DNA from: Parus major
Taxonomy: Eukaryota; Chordata; Aves; Passeriformes; Paridae
Reading direction: 5' to 3'
Length of the DNA stretch: 64,000 nucleotides
Assembly: GCF_001522545.3 (NCBI RefSeq)
Contig: NC_031796.1
Location: forward strand, 3,062,605-3,126,604
Part shown: positions 1-10,758 of the stretch, one piece after another
How the letters are laid out: each line of letters starts with the position of its first letter
Numbering within the stretch: the stretch's first letter is position 1
Notes under the pieces: generated by a model
Seen by the model: the letters and a program-made list of their open reading frames with translations, nothing else
Told to the model about the DNA's origin: nothing
The model's database searches: none
Translations under genes and position numbers: made by a program

Positions 1-2486
1 AGTCTGCAGGCATTTCCAAAGAAAACCTGTGGAATCCTGGGCCTTTACCTTGGCACTTGGGCTTGTGGAGTGAAAAGACGTGGAGTTATCACAAGGTTCT
101 GTTAATTGAACACCACTCCAAGGGCTCAAGGGACAACAGGAGGAGAAGGGGCTGAATCTGTCCAGGGCTTCATGCAGTGCCCTCCCCACCACCCAAATCC
201 ATTCCTCCTTCACTTGCCCACCATGGCCTGTCCCTCCCTTTCTCCACAGCTTGGTCCTTCCCACACCTGAAGACCTGTCAGGGTTTCCCTTTCATCCTCT
301 CTAAAGCAGGTAATTTAAAATCCAACACTCCTTCCCCAGTTCAGCCAGAGTGTGGACAGAGTTGGGAAAGTGTCACATCAGGTGTGTGTTAGAACATGGC
401 TTAGAAAATAAACCATCAGCAAACCATCAGTGCAGGGGCTGCTGCAGTTTCAGGTGATGTTATTTGTGAGTGGTTGTTGTTTCCTGACTTACTGGAGAGT
501 TGGGAGCAAGGAACAGGAGCTCAGTCATGGGCTTTGTTTTTCTGCATGTTTCTGGATCTTTCTGCTGGGTTGATTGATTTTATAGCCCTCCCAGCATCCC
601 TCACAAGAAGGTTATTTAGAAGCATCAGCTTGCCTGGACACCACTGGGACAAAGCCACAGCTGCAGAATTCACACCCCACTGAACCAAGCTGAGGGAATC
701 AGGCAGGATCTTCCTCATGGTGCAAATCTGTCCATCCACCAGGCAATGTCCTGGTGTTTGCCTTTTGGGCAGGTGTTTTTTCAGTTTTGTCCCCTGAAAT
801 GTCTGAAGGTAGCAAATCCTTTAACACAAGGGTGTAAAGCTGAATTCCCAAAATTGAAGGCTGGGATGTGGCAGCTTACAGTTAATATGGACACAGGGTT
901 TGGAAAGAGGAGGTGAATGAAGGTAAAATGTCTTTTTTAAGTACCTGAGTGCTGTTAAATCAGAATGGAAGCAACATCATGGATCATGAAGTCAGTTGTT
1001 GATCAGTGTAGGATGCCAAATCTTCTAAATACATCCATAAAATAAGCTCAACCATATTCAGCAGGGCTTCCAGGTCCTTGCAGCTGCCACTGAACTGCTC
1101 TGCAGCTTTCCCTCTCCAGCCTGTGCTGGCCAGAGTCCTCCACTCCCATTTTCACTTTGTATGGGCCTGTGTTGTGTAATAATTTCTTCTGGCTGCCTGG
1201 CAGGATGATTCTCATCTCCCCAGGAATTTATAGGTGATCACTTCCACCTTTTCCTCCTCCTCAGTAGTTTTGTGAGTCTCATGTATTTGAATAAGTTCCT
1301 CTGTGTGGCAGGCTCAGTGCTCCAGCTGGCTCAGGGTGTGATGGGAGTAGAGAGGAGAACCTGCCTGACTGCTGAGCTTTCTTTTGCTTTTTACTGTCCC
1401 TTTAGAGGTTATGTGCTTTTATGTGGCAGATAAAAAGTTAGAGATTGTGGGCAGATGGCACCTCTTGTTTGCTGCTATCCCAAGCCTCTTCTGCTCTTTC
1501 CTGGTTAGATGTGGGATCCCAGGATAATTCCCCCTGAAGAGAGCCCTCAGGGCACTGTCCTGCCCAGAGCACAGCGTTGTGGTTACTGCATGTGGATTTT
1601 GCCATGTCCCAGGCAGATTTTCACGTGGAAACTGGGAGTGTTTTACTGCTCAACACACAGGGAGCAAACTGCTTCCCTCTACCTGTGCTGGCATGGACTT
1701 CATCCCATGCAGGGTGGAATAAACCACAAAACATTGTGTGGAGGCTTTTCAAATAACTTCCCTTTGATTCCTTATGTATCTCAAGTCTGCTTGTGCCTTC
1801 TGCTGTGCTGCAGAGCTGGAAAAGGAGTGTGCAGGGCTCCCCTGCTGCACAGAGAGCTCGGCCGCTCTGACGCAAATAGAAATGAAAGTTCAGTGACTCC
1901 TGTGTTTAGTGGTTTGGCATTTTTTCAGTGCAAGGTTAGCACTTTTTATTTAAGGAGAAGGATTTTAATATTATTCCTGTTCCTACATCTCCCAGTTTTA
2001 GACTTTATTCAGTGTTCATTAGAGCTGGCTTAGCATCCATCTCCCATTTTTATTCCCCTGACCTTACCTTACTTGCAGAGTTGGTGGATGGCTCAAGGGT
2101 CAGCTGGGCTGGAGCTGAATCAGCTCCATCAAATTACAGACAATTTGCTTAAACCTTGGTTTGTTGAGGAAGATGTGGCAGTGGTCATTCGTAGTTTGCT
2201 AAGTTTATTTAGAAAAAAGTGACATCATTACAAAGAACTCTTTTAACCTAATTTCCAAGCTGGCTGGAGGCTGCAGATGAATGGAGTATTCCTCACCCTG
2301 CCCTGTCTGCTCCCTCCATACAGGAAAGGAGTGGTGCAGAACATGCTCCAAATGGCATTTCCTATTTTGTTCAACTGGCAGCATCTGAGCACCGAGTCCA
2401 TGCAGACCAAGTGCAAGCGAAAATCTCACCTGCACCTGACATGAATTTAATTGCAGTTTTTCTGGCCCTCAGGGTAGATCAGAATC

Positions 2487-2527
2487 TTGTAGACATGCAT
2501 ATTTTGAATATTGTAGACATGCATATT
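2487..2527. repeat. Short 24-bp-period direct repeat
   Basis: The 17-base string TTGTAGACATGCATATT occurs at 2487-2503 and again at 2511-2527. It contains the palindromic core ATGCAT. It looks like a local slippage duplication in intron 1; no function is evident. Confidence 0.8.
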
Positions 2528-4519
2528 CATGATCAGGACAGACTTGGATCATTTTCCTGGTGCAGGGAGGTTATACTGACTGGACAGTTTTTCAGTCTGT
2601 TTTTCCAAGAACAGCAGGAATATTTTAGCCATAGTTCTGCCAACGCAAATCCTGTTTATCTGAGTGCTCTTGTGAGAGGCTGATTCACTGTGAGACAGTT
2701 CATGAACAGTTTACTGAAAGACTTGAAGTCCTGTTTGACAGCTGATATTTTAAGATTTACATAAAATAAAGTCTTCAGGCAGCATTGAACTGTCAGTAGA
2801 GAGACCTGGTATCACACAGGAAAGGCCCAGGTACCTGAGGCCCAGAGTGAATTTGCTTTAGGAAAGTCACTCACTTCCCAAAGCACGAGGAGAATGGGGT
2901 TGTTCCCTTGGGTGTGTGCAGGCTACTCATTCTTGCACTCACAAACAGGTAAATATGGTTTCACTGCCAGAAGTCTGCTTAAATTCCCTTTCTTAGTGAA
3001 CACACTCTAAAGGCTCATCCTTGGCTGTCCATGAACATCTCTTCATGAACACAAGTTTTAATGAAATGTCTCCATGCAGATTTGCAAAGAGAATGGACTC
3101 AAAGCCTGCAGTTATGAATTTTTAATGTATATATTTCATGGAAAAAAATAACTGAAGCTTGTAACCCCCTTTGGGAGAGTAACCCAAACCATGTGGGGTG
3201 TTTACAACAGGAAAAGGAATTGTCCCTGCTCCACATACTAGAGGTGTGCAGCTCCTGGATCATTCTTCCCATGCACAGAGGAGGAAGGAAAAGCTGTGTG
3301 ATCATACTCAGTATTTCACTTTGTGCTTTGGAGTTCACAAATAAGCTGGAAATAGAGAATAGTTTCAAACCATTGGTTTAGATTCTCTTAATCTTCAGTG
3401 GGACTAGGTTTGCTGCTGACTTGCATAGCTGAGGCAGCTGTAGCACTCCTGATTTTGTCCCGAATTATTTGTTTTTGGTGGTGGAAATGATAAATTTCCT
3501 TTCCTTTAAGGCACTGCTGCACAGCCAAACTGAAAGCCCATCTCAGTGTGTGTGTGTGCTGTGGCTGACAGAACACAGTCTGTCCTGGGGGACCTGTGGA
3601 GCATCAGCAAGGGCTGAGCCAAAGGAGCTTCAGGGGCACCTGCTAAGGGGTAAAGCAGAATGTGCTGAGAACAGAGCAGTTCAGGACCAGAGAAGGGCTT
3701 TTTCCACTAGAAAATGATCCAGAGTATCAATACTTACACTTCAGCTCTCCTAAAGGAACAGCAAACTGCTGACCTGGCGTGTTTCTCCAGCAGATGCTCT
3801 GTCCCTGGGATGTTGAACAGATGGACATGGAGTGGCAGAGAGGGTTAGTGAGGAGCTGTTTGCCCAGGGCTGGCAGTGCTCCCCCAAGGGCTCTTTGGCT
3901 TCTGGAGCAGAGGAGTTGCATGTCAATGATTAATTAGGAATTCCCTGCCTGGTGTGAGTGCTTTAGCAGGGTGGCCTGGGGGGCGTCTTTGTGTAACGGT
4001 CCGGTACTGCAGATGTTGTTTGGGAGTGTGGGTTCCAAGTCTTGCCAACTAACTTTTCTTTATTTATACTGAGTGCATTTGAAGTTGCATCATTTCCTCG
4101 GTAAGAACAGTTTTATTTTTGACTGGAGTGTTTGTCAGGTGGGGAAAATCCTAAATGTGAGTGCTCTCTGGTGGTGGAGATTTCTGCTTCAGTGTTCCGA
4201 TTTCTGCAGTGTATTTTCCAAGAGCAACTGCGTGTGAATATATCTTGTCTGGACTTAAAGATCCTTTTTTTCAACTCCTTTACCTAAAAATAAAAGCTAT
4301 AAAACAAAGTGAAAGCTTTTTTCTTGCCTTAGTGGACTTCTTTCCTAGAGAAGAATTTCTCTCCCTTAAAATGATTTATATTCTGTGACTCACTGGTTTT
4401 TATTTTCTCATTATCAATTGATGTTTTAATGAGGTAATAGAAACTTCTTATGAGAGAGTTGATGTTCCTCCTCAAAATAACCCACAAGGATTAAATACTG
4501 TGAATTGCTTTTTGGCTGC

Positions 4520-4861
4520 TGAGCTACTGGAGAGAGGGGACTGAGAGGAGACTCAATGGGGCTGCAGCTCCTCCCCAGGGGCAGCTCCAATCTCTGCTCC
4601 CTGTGACAGGGACAGGACCCAGGGAACAGCTGGAGCTGTTCCAGGGGAATCTGGGATGGATTTCAGGGCAAGGTTCTTCCCCCAGAGGTGCTGGCACTGC
4701 TCAGGCTCCTCAGGGAATGGTCCTGGCCCCGAGGTTGACAGAGCTCCAGGAGCCTTTGGACAGCGCTCCAGGATTGTTGGGGTGTCTGTGCAGGGCCAGG
4801 AGTTGGATTGGATGATTCTTGGGGGTCCCTTTCCACTCAGGATGCTCCATGATTCCATGAC
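4520..4861 (+). mobile_element. CR1 LINE, 5'-truncated, 3' end complete
   Basis: This is a typical avian CR1 3' segment. It has the 'AGGTGCTGGCACTGC' and 'GGGTGTCTGTGCAGGGCCAGGAGTTGGA' type blocks, then a 3' terminus like 'GATGCTCCATGATTCCATGA'. It lies in the sense orientation within MYO1D intron 1. The 5' boundary is approximate. Only the 3' untranslated part is present, so no reverse transcriptase is encoded. Confidence 0.85.
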
Positions 4862-5734
4862 ATTGATACAGAAAAGATTCAAATGGAACTATTGCAGGAA
4901 AATGTTTTGTTGTAGCACAAGCTGATGTGACTTCCATGAGATACAAAACAAGCTTTGACCCGGCAGTGGGTCCTGGGATTTCTTTTATTAAGGAACTTTT
5001 TTTTTATCAAGGAACTGCACTGATGTTGTTTTGAGTAACAAAACCCCAGTTCTGTGTGTTACACCTCACACTGTATGTGTGCTGGCTGTGAAAAGCACCA
5101 AATGGATTTGTGGTCATGTTTTGTGACCCTGCCCTGCAGAGGAATCATGGGTTTAACACAGCTCCCCATTTGCACTACAAATTGTGGGTTGTTTTCTTAA
5201 GCTTTCCTGAGCTCTCCATGGGCAGGGCAAACCCAGCTCTCCCAGCAGAGTCATGCAGCAAGGAAAAGAGGCCCTGCTGTTCTTGACCACGCTGAGGGAT
5301 GAAAAGGGGCTTTATCAGCAGCGAGGGGCGAGGAGCTGGAGCTCCTGGAGGGAACATCTGAGCACAGCTCTGCAATTTTAACTCTGCTGCTAGGAAATAA
5401 AGAGAAATTAACTGAGATGTAAATGGGGGTGCCACTTCTTCATAAACTCTGTATACCAAAGCCAGGCTGGAGAGGTGCCTGTTTGTCAAGCCTGGAGACA
5501 GATCCTGCTTCCCACTCATCTCCATCTGCCTTTTGCCACAGAGCTGAAGACACAACTCATCAGAGCCCAGTAAAGCCTTTAAGAACTTGGCTTGGAGGCC
5601 CAGTGTGGGATCTGCTGTCTGAGCTGAGCAGGCAGGATGTGATGCTGCCTGTGCCAGCATCCCAGCTGGAACCCTCTGGAGTGGGGGCTCTGCAGGGACA
5701 GGGTGGCAGGGCCAGATCTGGAGGTTCTGCTTAG

Positions 5735-5914
5735 AGGCAGAGGGTGCTGGCAGGGAATGGTCCCAGCCTGAGGCTGCCAGAGCTCCAGGAGAGCTTGCAC
5801 AGCGCTCCAGGGATGCCCAGGCTGGGATTGCTGGGGTGTCTGGGCAGGCCAGGGGGGGGTCTGGATGATGCTTGGGGGTCCCTTTCCACTCAGGACATTC
5901 CCTGATTTTATCAT
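5735..5914 (+). mobile_element. CR1 LINE 3' fragment
   Basis: This is a shorter sense copy of the same CR1 3' region as at 4520-4861, with shared GGGAATGGTCCCAGCC, GGGGTGTCTGGGCAGG and CCCTTTCCACTCAGGA blocks. A run of eight G at about 5850 interrupts it. A long minus-strand open frame across it is an antisense shadow, not a gene. Confidence 0.8.
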
Positions 5915-7848
5915 TCACTCAGGGATGCTGAACTGTCACGGGAGGAAACTTAAACTGGGCTCTGGCAATGCAGGTTTACATAATTCATTACTTTAGGAAG
6001 AGGTCAGAGTATTGGGTGCTGTGATGGTGCCTTGGCACGACACTGCAGCAGGAATAGCCTTTATTTCTTTATTTCTCCTCAGCTAAAACAACCCCCCTCA
6101 CCCCCTCTGTGGCCATGAACCCTCCAGCTGCTCATGGGACTCAAAACCTCTTCCACAATCTGCTGTATCTTTATTTTCAGCATCAGCAGTGCCTTGAGCA
6201 GCAGTTCTGTGCTGCTGGGCAGGGACTTGGGACAGCAGGCTTGGTGTTCTCCATTGGGTAATTCACCTTTTTGGGGTGTCCATCTCCAGAGGTGGGGATG
6301 ATTCTGCTCATTGTCATGTCCCTGTGGTTTCCATTACATATTGATGTCCCAGTGTGACTTGATCTCCTTAATACCAACAGGGTTTTGTGGGTTTGGTTTT
6401 TCAAGCTCTCCTCTGTGTATGCAGAGTCCCTCATGGGCTTTCAGACTGGTAACTGATCCCTTTGCACTTCTACCTGTGCAGGATCTGGCAAAAAATTAAG
6501 ATTAGGGGTATTGGTATTGTTAATTATCTTGATCTCTTCTAAAACACTACTGGTACCTTTCAAACAGTATATATCTCAAAAATGAAAAATATCTTTCCGT
6601 TTTTAAGCTCATAATTGTTTTGGGAAATGCATATCAGGATACCTTCAGTTAAAAGTGATGTAGGAACAAGAGGATGTTTTGCAATTCTCGTGTCTTCCCA
6701 GTGCAGTTCCAGGAGAAAGCTGGAGTGGGAGGCACCAACACTTCTAGAAAGTGGAATGCTGGCTGCTGGATGATATTCCTTGAGTTTTATTACACCTGCT
6801 AAAAACTGAGGCTGCCAAGATGCTGCAGAAAATTCTCAAATGAACAATAGAAAATGTCAGAGCTGTCACCACATGGGGGTGGTAATAAATTCAATAAAGT
6901 CATGCTGGAATTTGTGCCGGAGTCCATCAGGATTGGAGGCTCCTGAGCTCTGTGGAGGGGTTCTGGTGCCATCTAATGTCTCGAGGTTTAAATACAGCTG
7001 CAGACAGGGATTGGTGCTGGAAATCCAGGGTTTGTGTGTTGATCCCTAGACCTGTTGTCCTTTCTCCTCCTGAGAAACAAATGCTGTGTGAATTCCTCAG
7101 CTGTTAATCTGGAATTACTCTCAGCTCTCCTCATAGGTAACTTTCAATAAAATGGGAGTTTGTTTGGAAACATCTTCTACCTTAAACGTTTTTGTTAAAC
7201 TAACATCAAGTTATTTTCTGTCTTGTTTGCAGAAAGAATTGAAGAGCCAGGTAGGGATAGGAATGATGTCGTTTAGGGTTGTTTGCACACATTCTTAGAA
7301 ATTTTTTCTCTCTGGTGTAGCAGCAGTGATGATACTGGAGTGCCTTCCAGCAAAAAGGACTCATTGCTAGAGCTGAGAGGCTGCAATTCCCTTCTTTGTT
7401 TACTTTCAAGTGTGATTAGACCTCTCAGTGAGGGCTTCAGAACTTCTGCTCCTCTGGCCTGAGCTGGGCCATGGACATCTACAGAATGTGAAAAAGAATT
7501 TTCCTATAAAACCCCTTTATGAAGCAGATTAGATTTGCTTTTCTCACGCTTGTGTTCACTCATTGTCAGTTGTAGAAACTGTAAATTCCACATCACGTAT
7601 CTGGAAGTGGAACAGAGGTAGAAATGTCCTTTGTAGGTGGTGGAACTCCAAGGCAGCCCTAGGTCATTATCCTTGTGCCCTCAGGTCTCTGCTGTGGTGC
7701 CATCCCTGCTTGAGGATGTCCAGAGCCAGGGTTTTATTGTCCTGTTTCCATGGGTGATGGATGGAAGAGTTCACCTGATGGCCTGGGCAGCTGCCTGTCC
7801 TGAACCTCTGCATTTGTCTGATTTCTGCCATTTGTCTCCTCTGGGCAG

Positions 7849-8057
7849 GTTCGAGAAGGGCCGGATTTACACCTTTATTGGGGAGGTGGTTGTTTCCATG
7901 AATCCTTACAAGAACCTGAACATCTACGGGCGGGACATGATCGAGCAGTACAAGGGCAGGGAGCTCTACGAGAGGCCTCCCCACCTCTTTGCCATCGCTG
8001 ATGCTGCTTACAAAGCCATGAAGAGACGATCCAAAGACACCTGCATTGTCATCTCAG
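7849..8057 (+). CDS. MYO1D: MYO1D exon 2 (motor N-terminus, residues 33-101)
   Basis: The exon runs from acceptor CTGGGCAG to donor TCAG|GTAGG. Its first base (G) completes an Arg codon begun in exon 1; then come 69 codons starting [13 protein letters not shown], and the last base starts Gly102. It holds the N-terminal part of the motor leading into the P-loop, including the [10 protein letters not shown] segment and the [18 protein letters not shown] motif typical of class I myosins. The Gly codon of the P-loop is split by the intron (phase 1). The start methionine is not here. An in-frame ATG at 7637 upstream is intronic and should not be used. Confidence 0.96.
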
Positions 8058-9120
8058 GTAGGCTGGGAGGGCTCTGCATGGTGATGAGCACTTGAGCTCT
8101 GTGAAATTCCAGGCGGAAGGAGAATAATGATTTGGCTAATGACAGCGTTTTAGAAAAGAAACTTCATTAATCTTAAAGCTGCTCATTTGCATTTGAATCC
8201 GACCGGCACAATTATTTCTTATCTCATTCAAGAGCTGGTGCCAGCCAGGGGCTGGATCTGTGCCTGCGGTGGGGGGGGAAGTGTGAGGAGGAGCCCTGTG
8301 TCTGCTCCAGAGAGTGACCTGGGATCAGNNNNNNNNNNNNNNNNNNNNNNNNNNNNNNNNNNNNNNNNNNNNNNNNNNNNNNNNNNNNNNNNNNNNNNNN
8401 NNNNNNNNNNNNNNNNNNNNNNNNNNNNNNNNNNNNNNNNNNNNNNNNNNNNNNNNNNNNNNNNNNNNNNNNNNNNNNNNNNNNNNNNNNNNNNNNNNNN
8501 NNNNNNNNNNNNNNNNNNNNNNNNNNNNNNNNNNNNNNNNNNNNNNNNNNNNNNNNNNNNNNNNNNNNNNNNNNNNNNNNNNNNNNNNNNNNNNNNNNNN
8601 NNNNNNNNNNNNNTCTCCTCAGGAGCTGCTGATTTTTGTCTCTGCCCTGACTGGCCACTGTTTGTTCCCTGCTCCATTGGAAAGGCCGTGGCTCCAGCAG
8701 TGGGAGCAGGGCTGGTACCACAGTGATCCCTGACTGGATCCTGGCACTTTGTTTCCTTGATGTCCCCGTGCTTGGGCAGCTCTGAAAGGAGAGAGCCCCG
8801 GGCTGGGGTGCTGAACAGTGGCCCCTTGTGCTGCTGCAGGCCAGCCTTTCTCCTCTAACAATATTCCTTTGATCCTCTGTGTGCCAGCCCCTTTCCCGAC
8901 CTGTGCAATCTCACAGCACAATTGCTCAAAGTCAGCCCAGCAGCAGCAGCCAGGCAGGGTTATGGCTGTTTAGAAAACGTCCCAAGTGCACACAAAGATT
9001 GCTTTAAAAAGAAAAAATCAAACCACCCAGGCACTGTTGGGGTAGAATTGAGGTCTACTGTGCAATTATTTGTTTTGCTTTTTTTCATCTGTTTGGTCAC
9101 TGTGGTGTTTCTGCCCGCAG
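8058..9120 (+). other. MYO1D: MYO1D intron 2, with assembly gap
   Basis: This is a phase 1 intron. It contains a 285-base run of N (8329-8613) preceded by a G-rich stretch (run of nine G near 8271). No repeat family or RNA gene was recognised. Sequence just after exon 2 (8110-8215) is AT-rich with an ATTTGCAT octamer near 8186, which might be regulatory but is unproven. Confidence 0.8.
8329..8613. other. Assembly gap (285 N)
   Basis: This is a run of unknown bases in intron 2. The flanks are not visibly tandem, unlike the other two gaps. A G-rich stretch lies ~50 bases upstream. No exon is missing here: exon 2 and exon 3 join in frame. Confidence 0.99.
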
Positions 9121-9214
9121 GTGAAAGCGGGGCTGGGAAAACTGAGGCCAGTAAATACATAATGCAGTACATAGCAGCCATCACTAACCCTGGCCAGAGG
9201 GCTGAGGTGGAGAG
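9121..9214 (+). CDS. MYO1D: MYO1D exon 3 (P-loop, residues 102-133)
   Basis: The acceptor is TGCCCGCAG and the donor GAG AG|GTAAGG. The first two bases finish Gly102, giving the ATP-binding P-loop GESGAGKT (102-109) across the exon 2/3 junction. The sequence continues [16 protein letters not shown]. The last two bases begin Arg133. All P-loop lysine and threonine positions needed for nucleotide and magnesium binding are intact. Confidence 0.96.
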
Positions 9215-9404
9215 GTAAGGCTTGGGCTGGAAAAGAAGGGAAATTCTCCTGTACTCCTGCTTGTGGATCTCTTTCTATGGGCTGTGTAGCACCACATTAT
9301 CAGCTCGTCTCTTGTACATGCTGATTTATACTTAACTTTTTCAGGTACTGCTGTTACTCTGGGAATTTTGCAGTATTAATTGCTGAAGTCACATTGAAAC
9401 GTTT

Positions 9405-9430
9405 ATTTTGAAAGTTCAAACTTTCAAAAT
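9405..9430. repeat. Perfect 26-bp inverted repeat
   Basis: A 12-base arm ATTTTGAAAGTT is followed by CA and its exact reverse complement AACTTTCAAAAT. It could extrude as a cruciform or form a strong hairpin in the intron 3 transcript. No known element was recognised around it. Confidence 0.9.
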
Positions 9431-10027
9431 CAAAACAGCATCAAGAAATACCATCCAGCCAATATCAGCTGTCTAATGGCAGGACTCAATGATCTTAGAG
9501 TTCTTTGCCAACCTAAATGATTCTAAATCACTTTTCCTGGGGCAAATTGCCTGAAATTTGGGTGGGCTAGAATACCACGTGGAGTGCAAGGAGTGTATTG
9601 CATGACCTTCCAGGCTGACATGATTCTGAATTGCAAAATGTCTCTCTCTGCCCTGAGTAAAAGTTTTGGAGCAAAGAATATGATTTTCTGCAGAAACAAA
9701 CTTAAATCTACTCTGAATTAATTTTGAAAATGACTTAAAAAAGAGTTCAGAAAATTGGTTTCAGAATTCAAATATGTATAGAAACTGAATTTCTAGTGCT
9801 GATTTCATGGTGGGAGTCTGGTCTTTGAACCAAAGAGCATTTGCTTCCTCTGAGGAGCGTTGCTGACAGCTCCCAGCTGATTTCCCACGGGATTGCTGAT
9901 GTTATCCACATCTGCCCAAATCTGCCCTCAAACAGCATCACTGCTGTCATTGAATTCTTCTGGAGGAATGGCTGTGAAAAAAAAATCCTGTGGTGTGAGT
10001 GTTGAAGTCTTACCCTGTTTCCTTTTC

Positions 10028-10586
10028 CATCCATCCATCCATCNNNNNNNNNNNNNNNNNNNNNNNNNNNNNNNNNNNNNNNNNNNNNNNNNNNNNNNNN
10101 NNNNNNNNNNNNNNNNNNNNNNNNNNNNNNNNNNNNNNNNNNNNNNNNNNNNNNNNNNNNNNNNNNNNNNNNNNNNNNNNNNNNNNNNNNNNNNNNNNNN
10201 NNNNNNNNNNNNNNNNNNNNNNNNNNNNNNNNNNNNNNNNNNNNNNNNNNNNNNNNNNNNNNNNNNNNNNNNNNNNNNNNNNNNNNNNNNNNNNNNNNNN
10301 NNNNNNNNNNNNNNNNNNNNNNNNNNNNNNNNNNNNNNNNNNNNNNNNNNNNNNNNNNNNNNNNNNNNNNNNNNNNNNNNNNNNNNNNNNNNNNNNNNNN
10401 NNNNNNNNNNNNNNNNNNNNNNNNNNNNNNNNNNNNNNNNNNNNNNNNNNNNNNNNNNNNNNNNNNNNNNNNNNNNNNNNNNNNNNNNNNNNNNNNNNNN
10501 NNNNNNNNNNNNNNNNNNNNNNNNNNNNNNNNNNNNNNCATCCATCCATCATCCATCATCCTTCATCCATCCATCATCCATCCCTG
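10028..10586 (+). repeat. (CATC)n / (ATCC)n tetranucleotide repeat with 495-N gap
   Basis: CCATCCATCCATCCATC runs into N at 10044. After the gap (10539) the sequence resumes as CATCCATCCATC with ATC and CTTC interruptions to about 10582. The gap is therefore most likely unresolved repeat. The array ends about 10 bases before the exon 4 splice junction, so it forms most of the visible polypyrimidine and branch region of that acceptor. Confidence 0.92.
10044..10538. other. Assembly gap (495 N) inside tetranucleotide repeat
   Basis: Unknown bases are flanked on both sides by CATC/ATCC repeats in the same register. True length is unknown; the stated size may be an estimate. Confidence 0.99.
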
Positions 10587-10592
10587 CTGCAG

Positions 10593-10758
10593 AGTGAAGA
10601 ACATCCTGCTGAAATCCAATTGTGTGTTGGAGGCCTTTGGCAACGCCAAAACAAACCGCAACGACAATTCCAGCCGGTTTGGAAAATACATGGACATCAA
10701 CTTTGATTTCAAGGGAGACCCCATAGGTGGGCACATCAATAATTACCTGCTAGAAAAG
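10593..10758 (+). CDS. MYO1D: MYO1D exon 4 (switch I, residues 133-188)
   Basis: The acceptor is CCCTGCTGCAG and the donor GAA AAG|GTAAGG. The first base completes Arg133, then [20 protein letters not shown]. Switch I is at residues ~154-164 ([11 protein letters not shown]), with the conserved serines and arginine that contact ATP. The exon continues through [24 protein letters not shown] and ends in phase 0. The upstream acceptor lies directly against a tetranucleotide repeat. Confidence 0.96.

Larger units (their letters stand above)
1..7848 (+). other. MYO1D: 3' part of MYO1D intron 1
   Basis: No supported coding exon is seen here. The stretch holds two sense CR1 pieces (4520-4861 and 5735-5914), a small 24-bp tandem duplication (2487-2527), and otherwise unique AT-moderate sequence. 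It ends in a pyrimidine-rich acceptor (about 7820-7848) before exon 2. Several open frames (for example 1509-2033 + and 5175-5918 -) have no splice context or recognisable protein and look like chance or CR1 antisense. Exon 1 and the promoter must lie upstream of the window. Confidence 0.8.
9215..10592 (+). other. MYO1D: MYO1D intron 3, with palindrome and tetranucleotide repeat
   Basis: This phase 2 intron carries a perfect 26-bp palindrome (9405-9430) and, at its 3' end, a CATC/ATCC repeat with a 495-base run of N (10044-10538). The remainder is unremarkable AT-rich sequence; no gene was seen. Confidence 0.85.

Noticed and set aside
1509..2033. 174-codon open frame on the plus strand in intron 1
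   Set aside because: Composition is Cys/Leu-rich and erratic, no family likeness, no splice junctions to MYO1D.
5175..5918. 247-codon open frame on the minus strand
   Set aside because: Its first third is antisense CR1 (5735-5914) and the rest has no family likeness, splice context or codon character of a gene.
7637..7848. In-frame ATG upstream of exon 2 as an alternative MYO1D start
   Set aside because: The exon begins at a clear acceptor (CTGGGCAG) with a split Arg codon, and the upstream translation does not resemble the MYO1D N-terminus.
9768..10706. Open frames spanning the gap before exon 4
   Set aside because: They consist of N and CATC repeat translation; only exon 4 (10593-10758) is coding.
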